A stretch of 34,560 bases of DNA from Deltaproteobacteria bacterium (lineage in GTDB: Bacteria > Desulfobacterota > Desulfuromonadia > Desulfuromonadales > BM103): positions 1-34,560 of the forward strand of contig JAJRRB010000063.1 in NCBI GenBank assembly GCA_024279915.1, read 5' to 3'. Positions within the stretch are counted from its first letter, which is position 1, and every line of letters begins with the position of its first letter. Under the pieces are notes generated by a model that was given only the letters and a program-made list of their open reading frames with translations, ran no database searches and was not told the origin of the DNA. Shown piece after piece: positions 1-7,505 of this stretch. A program made the position numbers and the translations under genes.

Positions 1-461
1 ATTAGACATTTCAAAAATCTGAATTTCACTTTTGAAGATGGTTTTCGGTCTGTTCAGACGGTTTTTAAAACTAGTAAGTTTTGCAAAGAAGCCCCCTCGC
101 CTCATAATCTCTCCGACAGACCAAACCGATCTGTACTATAAGTTATGTCATTGATTTTGGAGAGGCATAAAACTGGTCGGAAGAGCGATTCTTTGATTCC
201 CTGATATTTAAGAATGGATTTGTGTGAGATATGGCGTTAAGCAGTAAAGAGGAGATATTTCCTAAAAGTCCTCTCGCATTGTTTTGATAGTAAGAAGTGG
301 TGTGTTTGAGGTGCTTACTAGAAACCCTGACTTATAAGAAAACTTTACAAGGGCTTCCTAATAATGGCATTACAGAGCCTAACAAAATCTTATTGAAGTG
401 TGGAATAGAAATCGGCCGATAGGATGCTGTGTCGGCTAATATAAGCAATGAAGGGACTGTA
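1..461. other. Non-coding left flank
   Basis: I see no supported gene before the DUF2293 start. The stretch is AT-rich and holds a short weak stem (GTCT/AGAC) followed by a T-run near 48-68. I see no tRNA, inverted repeat or tRNA 3' half here, so a left attachment site is not inside the window. Confidence 0.5.
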
Positions 462-1148
462 ATGGCAAAGACTGAAGACCTCACTGTCACCATAGCAAAC
501 CGCGAAGGAACTTGCGCAGAATGCAGCATAGAAATAGAGTCGGGGACTATGATCACCAGAAAATTACCTCAAGATGTGTTTTGTCTCACCTGCTCAGATT
601 TGGATCATCTAGTTTATTTGCCCTCGGGGAATACAGCGCTCACTAGACGTGCCCGGAAATACTCCACCTTGAGTGCTGTTGTCATGAAGTTCAGTAAGTC
701 CCGAAGAAGAAATGAGAGGCAGGGAGTCCTTGTCACGACCGAAGGTCTGGTGCACGCTGAAGAGGAATGTCTCTCCGATGAAGATCAACGAGCCAAGAGA
801 CGCGAGAGAGATCAGGTAAGAACGGAGAAGAAGGACGGGAAATACATCCAGGAATTCGCGGCTGAAATTTGTAGACTTTTCCCTGGATGTCCGGACAAGA
901 CTGCTTCTGACATCGCAAACCATGCCTGTGAAAAATATAGTGGCCGAGTGGGAAGAACCTCTGGTGCAAAGGAACTTGAGGAAAGTTACGTGACTCTGGC
1001 TGTTAGGGCACACATCCGTCATACCGAAACGAATTACGACGAACTTCTCAGCAAGAGCTATGATCGAGAATGGGCTCGTGAACAAATCAGAGACAAGATA
1101 GAGGATGTTGTAATCCTGTGGCAAGAAAGGTCAATTGTCATAAACTGA
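462..1148 (+). CDS. DUF2293 domain-containing protein
   Basis: The 228-residue product carries a C-terminal DUF2293 signature: FPGCP, then HACEKYSGRVGR, then RAHIRHTETNYDELL and a basic/acidic helix ending near the C-terminus. The N-terminal third has two CxxC pairs (CAEC and CLTC) that could bind a zinc ion. The biochemical role of the family is not established. The ATG at 462 is preferred, with a purine-rich GAAGGGA ahead of it; a GTG at 429 in the same frame would add 11 residues. The gene is isolated: the next gene starts more than 400 bases later, and it lies outside the 107-bp repeats that bracket the element core. It may be element or host DNA. Confidence 0.8.
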   Translation: MAKTEDLTVTIANREGTCAECSIEIESGTMITRKLPQDVFCLTCSDLDHLVYLPSGNTALTRRARKYSTLSAVVMKFSKSRRRNERQGVLVTTEGLVHAEEECLSDEDQRAKRRERDQVRTEKKDGKYIQEFAAEICRLFPGCPDKTASDIANHACEKYSGRVGRTSGAKELEESYVTLAVRAHIRHTETNYDELLSKSYDREWAREQIRDKIEDVVILWQERSIVIN

Positions 1149-1284
1149 TTACTGAACCTGACAAATAAAAATTAGCCCCTAATTTACAGAGCACACTGGA
1201 GTGAGTAATAGTGCTTATGGAGAAGTAGACCTATATATACTAAAACTTTGTCCATATCTTGGTTGTTGCTCTGCTTAATGTCTC

Positions 1285-1302
1285 ACTTCGGCGCGCCGAA
1301 GT
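1285..1302. promoter_or_regulatory. parS-like palindrome, copy 1
   Basis: ACTTCGGCGCGCCGAAGT is a perfect 18-bp palindrome. Its inner 14 bases (TTCGGCGCGCCGAA) recur at 12822-12835, two bases after the parB stop codon, and at 13593-13606. ParB-family proteins bind perfect palindromes of this size near their own gene, so a centromere-like role is inferred. The sequence differs from the classical chromosomal parS. Confidence 0.6.
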
Positions 1303-1328
1303 TCTGATCATCCCTGCTGATATATGTG

Positions 1329-1435
1329 GCGTTGGCGCAATAAGCGACAACGCTTATAACCGCAAAGCATCCCGCGTTCAATGCGGGTGCTTTGTGGAAT
1401 GAGAAACATGTGCCTTTAAATCAAAGATTACGTTT
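1329..1435 (+). repeat. 107-bp promoter/stem-loop repeat, copy 1
   Basis: This copy matches 13300-13406 at about 96 of 107 positions without gaps. It contains a sigma70-like promoter: TTGGCG at 1332-1337, a 17-base spacer and TATAAC at 1355-1360. Directly after the expected transcription start comes a stem-loop (about 1363-1394) whose arms are CAAAGC..CCCGC and GCGGG..GCTTTG. No ORF follows it closely. It may be a small RNA gene, a regulated leader or an origin-type site; I cannot tell which. Confidence 0.6.
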
Positions 1436-1572
1436 ACACTCCTGTGAAGATGCATTCCTCCCATGTGTCCAGCCTTTCATTTCCTGACGTTTTTACCCTT
1501 CCGTTTTTAATCCTCCCTGTAAGTAAATATTAAGAAGTGATGGCCGATCATCACATCACAGGAGGTTTTAAA

Positions 1573-1926
1573 ATGCGAAGATTTACAACCCTGGAAGAAC
1601 TGCGACTGGCACGGTTGCCACCCACAGTGAATGCTGCCGTGGAGAATGCCTTAACTAAAGAGATTGATCTGGGTGGTACAGACTATGATCCTGACAATAC
1701 CGGTTCCGTCTGGTTGATTGAGCCACAAGACAGTGACTCATCGATTACAGAAAAACTGGGCTCTCCCTTTGCTGAACTGCTCTTCGAGAAAGTCCACCAC
1801 CATCCCGAGCAAAAGCTATTCATTGCCTACTTAGTTCGCAACAACAGCCGCTGCGATACGTTGATCATTCCTGATTCCGATTGGCTGCCGGAAGCCTGGG
1901 CAGTATCTCTGATCTCCCAGACTTAA
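1573..1926 (+). CDS. Hypothetical protein, paralogue of the 3444 gene
   Basis: This 118-residue soluble protein is not recognised. The ATG at 1573 is chosen because GGAGG at 1561-1565 lies at good spacing; a longer form from 1537 would have no such site. Its C-terminal half ends in IIPDSDWLPEAW, which resembles IISDTDWLDSRL of the protein at 3444-3845. The DPDNTGS and DPARHG segments also line up, so the two look like distant paralogues in one gene set. No catalytic motif, signal peptide or membrane segment is seen. A terminator follows at 1957. Confidence 0.65.
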   Translation: MRRFTTLEELRLARLPPTVNAAVENALTKEIDLGGTDYDPDNTGSVWLIEPQDSDSSITEKLGSPFAELLFEKVHHHPEQKLFIAYLVRNNSRCDTLIIPDSDWLPEAWAVSLISQT

Positions 1927-1956
1927 AAAATCCCATAGTAAAACCCAATCACTATG

Positions 1957-1988
1957 CCCCGTCCCTCACTCCGAGAGACGGGGTTTTT
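1957..1988 (+). terminator. Rho-independent terminator
   Basis: Arms CCCCGTC (1957-1963) and GACGGGG (1977-1983) are followed by TTTTT. It lies between the hypothetical gene and the DUF2787 gene, only about 10 bases before the next ribosome binding site, so it could also act as a leader attenuator. Confidence 0.8.
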
Positions 1989-2008
1989 CATTTCTACAAG
2001 GAGGCTCC

Positions 2009-2410
2009 ATGACCATTGATACTGCGACCTGCCCGCTACTGTTATCCAAAGAGTTGGTCGATGTTCTCAATGAGGCTTTGGCTGATCAACAGCTTCAACC
2101 CGGTAACGGTGTAGCTCTCAACTTTCGCGATCCAAGTTACAGCGCTGAGGCTGGTGGTTTCCATCCCGTCGAGATAGGCGTTGATCCTTCCGGCAAGGTT
2201 CTCTACATCACCGACTTCGCCTACGTCGGCCTGGCTCCCTTCGCTGAGCTCGCCAAGGAGATCGACTTCGACTTTCAGTTCGGTTTGCTGCAGCACTTTG
2301 GACACGAATACCCGATCTCAACGGGTCGGGAGTTGTTCGAGATCTGGCAGCGTAATTTTGTCAGCTACCACCGGATGGGGGTGTACGAGCTCACCGTGTC
2401 GGTGTGCTGA
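2009..2410 (+). CDS. DUF2787 family protein
   Basis: The 133-residue product matches the DUF2787 family. NFRDPSYSAEAGGFHPVEI at about residues 38-56 is the hallmark, followed by LYITDFAYVG and a C-terminal RNFVSYH segment. The function is unknown, but members are common in integrative elements and genomic islands of gamma-proteobacteria, often near radC-like genes, as here. AAGGAGG lies just before the ATG. The gene is followed by the DUF1232 gene after 27 bases, probably in one transcript. Confidence 0.85.
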   Translation: MTIDTATCPLLLSKELVDVLNEALADQQLQPGNGVALNFRDPSYSAEAGGFHPVEIGVDPSGKVLYITDFAYVGLAPFAELAKEIDFDFQFGLLQHFGHEYPISTGRELFEIWQRNFVSYHRMGVYELTVSVC

Positions 2411-2437
2411 TCTCGCCGGTTAACTACAAGGAGAAGG

Positions 2438-2851
2438 ATGATGAGCAAAGAGAAAATCACCACACCAGAAGATGTAACGGATCTGTCTAAATTATCTAAA
2501 CACTACGACGAAGACAAACTCTGGGGGAAACTAAATAAGCTACCCAGCTCAACGCTGAGCTTGATCCTGGAAAAAGTCATGACCTTGCGCGAGTTGCTTT
2601 TCGACAGCTCGACACCGCTTTGGGTGAAAGGGACTCTGACCGGTGTCGGTGCCTACGTCTTGATGCCTATGGATTTTGTACCCGACTTTCTGCCCGGTGG
2701 ATTCCTGGATGATGCCGCGATGCTTGGTTTGGTTTTGGCAAATCTTGACTATCTGATCACCGACGATATTCGGGAAAGAGTCAGGGTGCGCATGGGAAAA
2801 CCCCTACCAAAATCGGCAGCCGACGCTAAGGACGATAGTGACAAGGAATAA
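2438..2851 (+). CDS. DUF1232 (YkvA-like) small membrane protein
   Basis: This 137-residue protein has the DUF1232 core, a hydrophobic stretch with the diagnostic segment YVLMPMDFVPDFLPGGFLDDAAML in the middle (about residues 70-93). A second hydrophobic helix follows, then a charged C-terminal tail. The family is thought to be membrane-associated and its role is unknown. Two adjacent ATG codons (2438 and 2441) follow AAGGAGAAGG. The stop codon precedes a terminator hairpin at 2878. Confidence 0.88.
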   Translation: MMSKEKITTPEDVTDLSKLSKHYDEDKLWGKLNKLPSSTLSLILEKVMTLRELLFDSSTPLWVKGTLTGVGAYVLMPMDFVPDFLPGGFLDDAAMLGLVLANLDYLITDDIRERVRVRMGKPLPKSAADAKDDSDKE

Positions 2852-2877
2852 CATCACAACTGATGTAATCGAACTGG

Positions 2878-2906
2878 CCCATCCCTACCAAAGGGATGGG
2901 TTTTTT
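2878..2906 (+). terminator. Rho-independent terminator
   Basis: Arms CCCATCCCT (2878-2886) and AGGGATGGG (2892-2900) are followed by six T. It stands after the DUF1232 gene and about 8 bases before the ribosome binding site of the RadC-like gene. Confidence 0.85.
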
Positions 2907-2924
2907 GCTTATGGAGGACATTGC

Positions 2925-3416
2925 ATGTTTATCGAATCTCTATTTGAAAGCTCAGAACCTCAGACCGTACGTTGCAAGATTATTCGTCCGGTATATGAAG
3001 CCCTCACCGTGAGTGACGAGGTTGCCAAATACTTTGAAAGCTCGGGTGCGATCACATCCTCTGCCGAAGTCAGCGCACGTTTTCATCCTCTCCGAAGAGA
3101 GACACGCGAGCACTTCCTTGCTTTGCATGTGGATTCCAAAAACAGGCTTTTGTGTTTGGATCGCATCTCGACCGGGAGTTTGAACGCTTCGATCGTTCAT
3201 CCACGCGAAGTGTTTAAGAGCTGCCTATTGTCATCAGCGGCAGCGCTGATCCTTCTGCACAACCATCCAAGCGGAGATCCAACACCCAGCAGAGAAGATC
3301 ACGAAATCACGACTCGGTTAAAAGAGGCAAGCGAGCTGCTCGGTATCCGGTTGCTAGATCACGTCATCATCGGAGATCCTAGTCACTACAGCTTTGCTGA
3401 CCAAGGTCTGCTCTGA
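2925..3416 (+). CDS. RadC-like JAB/MPN domain protein
   Basis: The 163-residue product ends in a RadC-type JAB domain. It has a complete metal-binding motif, LHNHPSGDPTPSREDHE (His112, His114, Asp125), and an upstream region VHPREVFKSCLLSSAAAL typical of the family. RadC-like proteins on mobile elements are usually short, as here, and lack the N-terminal helix-hairpin-helix of chromosomal RadC. Despite the name, a DNA-repair role is not supported for the family, and the substrate is unknown. The ATG at 2925 is chosen because GGAGG lies 6-7 bases ahead; the upstream in-frame extension crosses the terminator hairpin and is unlikely to be translated. Confidence 0.9.
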   Translation: MFIESLFESSEPQTVRCKIIRPVYEALTVSDEVAKYFESSGAITSSAEVSARFHPLRRETREHFLALHVDSKNRLLCLDRISTGSLNASIVHPREVFKSCLLSSAAALILLHNHPSGDPTPSREDHEITTRLKEASELLGIRLLDHVIIGDPSHYSFADQGLL

Positions 3417-3443
3417 ATGCATCCATAAAGAAAGGAGGTAAAC

Positions 3444-3845
3444 ATGACCAAGCTGACACGAGCCGATCAGGCTGTTCAACTCGAAGGTAAGATTCCAGCC
3501 TTAGCGATTCTACGTATGAAGCAATTGCAGGGTACGGACGATCTCTATGATCCAGCTCGGCACGGCTACATCGTTGTGTTAAGCGAGAATGGCGACATTG
3601 TGGCTGACTTTCCAGAACTCGGTGACAAGGGCTTGCTCAGTGGTACCGACGATTGGCCTGTGTTCGATTATGTTGAGAAATTCAATGATGGAACGGGTGA
3701 TGTTTACGAGGCTGTTGCCCATTTGAATAACGAGCAAGTTCTGGCCTTCATCATTTCCGATACAGACTGGCTGGACAGTCGTCTGCGTACAGTGCTTGAA
3801 AGTTACCTATCTCCCCACTCGCCGGTTACACCCATCAATCCTTGA
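3444..3845 (+). CDS. Hypothetical protein, paralogue of the 1573 gene
   Basis: This 133-residue soluble protein is not recognised. AAAGGAGGT ends six bases before the ATG, a strong ribosome binding site. It shares the C-terminal IISDTDWL-type segment and overall layout with the 118-residue protein at 1573-1926. It is acidic, with no membrane segment or catalytic signature. It lies 27 bases after the RadC-like gene and is likely cotranscribed with it. Confidence 0.65.
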   Translation: MTKLTRADQAVQLEGKIPALAILRMKQLQGTDDLYDPARHGYIVVLSENGDIVADFPELGDKGLLSGTDDWPVFDYVEKFNDGTGDVYEAVAHLNNEQVLAFIISDTDWLDSRLRTVLESYLSPHSPVTPINP

Positions 3846-4037
3846 TCTCACGTTTCCACCGTGGAGCCCTCCCTGGTGACGGGTGTCTCCTGTTACTGCT
3901 GTCTAGAAAATTGGGATGGTGTAAAAGGGAAAATTGCAACGAAACTGGACTCAAAACCAACCTGGGACCAACCTAATCCGGCATGTCAGTGGAAGGTTCC
4001 AGGTAGCTCATGCAAAGGTTAAGAGTCGTCCAAAAGA

Positions 4038-5120
4038 TCACCCGACAGATGGGGTGGTTTTTGTGGGCTTGCGGAATGACCAGATGTATTTCGAACTAAG
4101 GGGTTGTCGGATGGCTCTTGCTGTATCTTTGGCAGAGACGCCGATGGCCCTTTCCCTCATCTTGTCGACAGGAGCGACATCGACCGGGTTGCCCCTGAAG
4201 GGGTAAGAGCGGTGCTTGAGATTGATGACGTTTACGAATTTTTCAATCCGGCGGTTGAGCTCCGTACTGCCTGCGAATTTGCCTGGGATCATTATTCGAT
4301 CATGCTGGTATGTGGAGGGTGGGTCCATCAAAAAGGTCACATCTTTGAGTTTGTTTCCCCTGATTCGTTCTGTAATCTCTTTGCGGGAGGCCTGGTTAAG
4401 CTCGCTATCATTATCGTCAGCATCGCAAGTGAGATCCAAAGCCGTGCTAGTAGGCTCGGTCTCGTATGACGCAGGTGACCGAGACGAGACGAAGTGAATC
4501 TTACGCATGTTACGGGGGAGCATTTGCTGCATCCTCGACAAGGTACGTACAAAGGAGTCTGCATTAAGTCTAGTTTTGAAAGCCTTGGCAAAGAGTAGTC
4601 CTGACCGGCGTTCAATAATGAAGAGAATCTTTCCTTTCACGGTGTTACCGTCTGCATCTGTCCATGAAATGCGAACGGTATGTGATGCTATTGAGTACGG
4701 TTCTGCGCGTTTGGTGGTGGACGTCTCTTGCAGTTTGCCTGACAACTCCCTTTCCAGGTATGCGTAATATTTTCTGTCACTCCAAAACCCGGTCAGATCA
4801 TCACTAATCCCTTCATGCTGTCTGATGGCGCGTCTCAAGAACGGTTGTATTGGATTTAGGTATCTGGCGAGGTCTGGATAGCTGTATCTGGTGAGACGTA
4901 AAAGCTCTTGAAAGAGTAAGTCCTCAAATCTGCTGACCCCTCCCCTACGTTTGGTCTGTCCTGGTTTGTTCTCCAAAGAATTCCTTCCCTTCCAGCGTTG
5001 AACGTCCGAAGTGTTCACGCCCAGTGCCTTGGCTGTATTTCGTACAGATAGTTTGCTCTCGCGAATTTCTGCCCTTTTCCATGTGGGGAAGTGTTTGCTC
5101 ATTGGCTTACTGTACGCCAT
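4038..5120 (-). CDS. Transposase/integrase-core-like protein (possibly domesticated)
   Basis: This is the only reverse-strand gene of the core (360 residues). The N-terminus (about 15-50) looks like a helix-turn-helix: KLSVRNTAKALGVNTSDVQRW. The middle has an RNase H-like start resembling the integrase core of IS3/IS481 transposases (TDADGNTVKGKILFIIERRSGLLFAKAF, then NADSFVRTL). A basic RRIEKFVNVINLKHRSYPF segment occupies the place where the last catalytic Glu and helix usually sit. The second acidic residue (TDNG-type) is not evident, and I see no terminal inverted repeats. It may therefore be a DNA-binding regulator or an inactive relative rather than an IS enzyme. It is divergent from the recombinase at 5257. 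Confidence 0.55.
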   Translation of the reverse strand: MAYSKPMSKHFPTWKRAEIRESKLSVRNTAKALGVNTSDVQRWKGRNSLENKPGQTKRRGGVSRFEDLLFQELLRLTRYSYPDLARYLNPIQPFLRRAIRQHEGISDDLTGFWSDRKYYAYLERELSGKLQETSTTKRAEPYSIASHTVRISWTDADGNTVKGKILFIIERRSGLLFAKAFKTRLNADSFVRTLSRMQQMLPRNMRKIHFVSSRSPASYETEPTSTALDLTCDADDNDSELNQASRKEITERIRGNKLKDVTFLMDPPSTYQHDRIMIPGKFAGSTELNRRIEKFVNVINLKHRSYPFRGNPVDVAPVDKMRERAIGVSAKDTARAIRQPLSSKYIWSFRKPTKTTPSVG

Positions 5121-5256
5121 AGAGTGTGAAATTACAAAGGCTATAAGAGGGCTGCCGTCCTGAAAAGGGGCGTGTATCCCTCATGAAGTCATGGACTAGA
5201 AAAAGAATGTAAGTGACCGATAATAGCGAGTAATTATTAGATAAGGAGGTACTCGT

Positions 5257-6435
5257 ATGCGTAAGTCTAAAACTATCAAGATGACGGTAAGAAGTCTAAG
5301 TAAATTACAGCCACCCCCAAAGAACGCCAGCAGTCCAAGTAATGAATGGACTTGTGCTCAGCAGGCCAATCTTGCCCTTGCACACTATAAGAGTGGCGCA
5401 ATGGCGTGGCGTTTCAAGGCAAAGCTGGGTGACGAGCGTATAAACATGACGCGCGGTCGTTACCCAACTTGGGGGATTGATGAAGCCATCGAGTGGGCTC
5501 GTGAGATGAGGCGGCTTGTAGACCAAGGCATTGATCCCCGCTACCACACTAACGGTAATGACGATGTAACGCTTCGTGATTTTGTTACGAAGAGTTTCAA
5601 GCCTCACGTAAAGAAGCATTACAAGTCCTGGAAAAATGCTGTTGGCATGCTCAACAAGCGAATCGTCAAGCACTTCGGTGATCGAAAACTCAAGGCGATC
5701 GCAAAAAAGGAAGTCGGCGCGTTCCACCGTGCACTGACAGAAGAAATCAGCGGCACGACGGCTAATCGGTACTTGGCCTTGCTTTCAAGTCTTTACAAGA
5801 TGGCGATCGAAGAGGAGTTGGTCGAGATCAACCCTGCTCGCGGGGTTAAAAAGGCCCCGGAAAACAAGTCCCGAGATCGTTACTTGCATGCAGATGAGTT
5901 TGAAAGGTTCATCAAAGTTCTAGAAGCGAATCTGCATAAACCGTCGTACCAGTTGATCTTCATTTTGATTGCACTTGGCCCTCGTAGCGGCGAGCTAAAA
6001 GATCTCCGATGGTCCGACGTAAATCTGTCGGATGCCACCCTCTATTTGCATGATACGAAAAACGGTGAAAGTCGCTATGTGGCAGTCAACAGCGTTGCGC
6101 TTGACTTGCTAACAAATATGCATAAAAAGCGACGTCGGTCCAGTCCCTGGGTTTTCCCAAGCAAGAAAGGTCAAAGTGGTCATCTGGTCGATATCCGGCA
6201 CCCTTTCAAGGCTATTTGCGAAGCCGCTAAAATCAAAAATATCAGACCTCATGATTTACGTCGTAGCCATGCAACGCAGCTTTTAAACGCGGGTGTGGAC
6301 GTAATGATTGTGAAGGAAATTCTTGGTCATAAATCTCTCAGGAGCACCCAAGTTTACGCGCGAGTTACGACATCCTCGATGGCTAAATCAAGTGAAATTG
6401 CCTCAGCCAAGATTAGGGAGGCGATGAATGGTTAA
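5257..6435 (+). CDS. Tyrosine recombinase (element integrase)
   Basis: The 392-residue phage-type integrase has an N-terminal arm-binding region with DERINMTRGRYPTWGIDEA, a core-binding SAM-like domain (about 103-200) and a C-terminal catalytic domain. All catalytic residues are visible: Arg243 (GPRSGELKDL), Lys268 (DTKNGESR), His332 and Arg335 (RPHDLRRSHAT), His358 (LGHKSL) and Tyr367 (VYARV). It should cut and join attachment sites; the tRNA 3' halves near 34 kb are the likely sites of this or a related enzyme. AAGGAGGT at 5243-5250 precedes the ATG and sits between arms CGAGTA and TACTCG that could partly mask it. The polymerase follows after 83 bases and a hairpin. Confidence 0.95.
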   Translation: MRKSKTIKMTVRSLSKLQPPPKNASSPSNEWTCAQQANLALAHYKSGAMAWRFKAKLGDERINMTRGRYPTWGIDEAIEWAREMRRLVDQGIDPRYHTNGNDDVTLRDFVTKSFKPHVKKHYKSWKNAVGMLNKRIVKHFGDRKLKAIAKKEVGAFHRALTEEISGTTANRYLALLSSLYKMAIEEELVEINPARGVKKAPENKSRDRYLHADEFERFIKVLEANLHKPSYQLIFILIALGPRSGELKDLRWSDVNLSDATLYLHDTKNGESRYVAVNSVALDLLTNMHKKRRRSSPWVFPSKKGQSGHLVDIRHPFKAICEAAKIKNIRPHDLRRSHATQLLNAGVDVMIVKEILGHKSLRSTQVYARVTTSSMAKSSEIASAKIREAMNG

Positions 6436-6464
6436 CGAGAGGGTAGGTGATTACAAACTCAATG

Positions 6465-6493
6465 CTGGCCCCGCTCATTTGGGGTGGGGCCAG
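6465..6493 (+). terminator. GC-rich stem-loop before the polymerase gene
   Basis: Arms CTGGCCCC (6465-6472) and GGGGCCAG (6486-6493) are perfect, but the T-tract behind is weak (TTGCTTT). It lies between the recombinase and the polymerase, just before the polymerase ribosome binding site AGGAG. It may be a weak terminator or an attenuator. Confidence 0.55.
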
Positions 6494-6518
6494 TTGCTTT
6501 CTATCACAGGAGATAACA

Positions 6519-7502
6519 ATGCAAGAAATGATTGAAGAGTATCGAGAATTTTTTGACCTGATGAAGGTCAACCGGAAGAAGTCGGTCATATACGACGAGG
6601 TGTATTTCGTAGCAATTGATGCTGAATGGTACGAATCGGGCGGACGAAACGTCATCTTGAGCTACCAGCTTGCGTCAGTTTCTGAGTCAGCAGTCAATAA
6701 CATCATCCTCTACATGCCGCCGGGTAAACGCATGAAGCTCTGTGAACTCGTTGAGGCCGGAATTAAGTCAGTTAACGGCGGACAACTTCCTCTCTTTAAA
6801 CCCGGTCGAAAGGTTCTTGTTGTTCTGATAGCGCATAATTTTACAGCAGAATGGAGCGCCCTTGATGACCGCAACGCTGATTATATCACCGAAAATCTGA
6901 TGGTGATCCGTAAAACGCCTGTGACGAAGAGGGCGATCAAAATTAACCTGTCTGATTGCACTTCCGTCGATGTTCATTTCTACGACAGCATGCACTTGGC
7001 CCCTGCTGGTTATAAAAGCCTGCAGGCCATGTCGACTTTGCTGGGTGAAAAGTCTCTTGAAAAGGACGATATCTCTCAAACAGACAAAGAGAACATGAAC
7101 CTTTTTTTGCAACGTGACCCCGTCGGTTTTGAGCGCTATGCATTAAGAGATACGGAGGTGACACTCAGGTTGTTTGTCCTCCTTCAGAAATCTTTGAACA
7201 TGCTCGCATATGGTGAGATTAGGCAATTGTTTCGCACCTTAGCTGCAGCTTCTGTTGATGGATTTCTGGAATCTAATCCCTGGTTCGTAAATTACCGTAA
7301 AGCTTTGCGACGACCTGAGTTCTGGGATGCGAAGCGTCTTGCCGAACGTGCCTTTCATGGTGGTCGCAACGAAGGGTTTTTTGTTGGCCGAACCGAAGAC
7401 CATCCTGAAAGCCAAGACAAAGTCTGGGTCGATGTCGACTTTTCTGGTTGTTACCCGACTGCCATGGCTTTGTGTCCGAAAATCAAAACAGAGGAGGGTT
7501 AG
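6519..7502 (+). CDS. Family B DNA polymerase (piPolB-like), N-terminal part: exonuclease domain and motif A
   Basis: This 327-residue piece holds the 3'-5' exonuclease domain and the first catalytic polymerase motif. Exo I is AIDAEW (Asp34, Glu36), Exo II is around IAHNFTAEW (His106-Asn107, with Glu where Asp is usual), and Exo III is YALRD (Tyr207, Asp211). Motif A is DFSGCYP with catalytic Asp307. The ATG at 6519 follows AGGAG and is preferred over an upstream in-frame codon inside the hairpin. The frame ends at a TAG (7500-7502) only 20 residues after motif A, and the same frame continues at once with ATG at 7503. It cannot polymerise alone, because motifs B and C are in the next piece. 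Motif order and context point to a pipolin-type polymerase split in two, or one polypeptide made by readthrough. Confidence 0.85.
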   Translation: MQEMIEEYREFFDLMKVNRKKSVIYDEVYFVAIDAEWYESGGRNVILSYQLASVSESAVNNIILYMPPGKRMKLCELVEAGIKSVNGGQLPLFKPGRKVLVVLIAHNFTAEWSALDDRNADYITENLMVIRKTPVTKRAIKINLSDCTSVDVHFYDSMHLAPAGYKSLQAMSTLLGEKSLEKDDISQTDKENMNLFLQRDPVGFERYALRDTEVTLRLFVLLQKSLNMLAYGEIRQLFRTLAAASVDGFLESNPWFVNYRKALRRPEFWDAKRLAERAFHGGRNEGFFVGRTEDHPESQDKVWVDVDFSGCYPTAMALCPKIKTEEG

Positions 7503-7505
7503 ATG
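7491..7505 (+). promoter_or_regulatory. Strong ribosome binding site at the polymerase split
   Basis: GAGGAGG at 7491-7497 lies 5 bases before the ATG at 7503, which directly follows the TAG of the first piece. This arrangement would let ribosomes start or restart on the second half and argues that the second half is translated. Confidence 0.7.

Larger units (their letters stand above)
1149..1572. other. Intergenic region holding a palindrome and repeat copy 1
   Basis: This gap contains the 18-bp palindrome at 1285-1302, the 107-bp repeat at 1329-1435, and a pyrimidine-rich tract at about 1455-1515. A small inverted repeat (GTGATG/CATCAC) lies just before the ribosome binding site of the next gene. 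No convincing ORF is present. Confidence 0.6.

Noticed and set aside
1-461. Left attachment site matching the tRNA-Arg or tRNA-Lys 3' halves
   Set aside because: I found no copy of either tRNA 3' sequence in the left part of the window; it probably lies further left.
3934-4206. 90-codon plus-strand frame after the second hypothetical gene
   Set aside because: It begins with TTG, has no convincing ribosome binding site and runs into the antisense of the transposase-like gene.
4104-4767. Plus-strand reading frames opposite the transposase-like gene
   Set aside because: They overlap the better supported reverse-strand gene, have no family features and no good ribosome binding sites.
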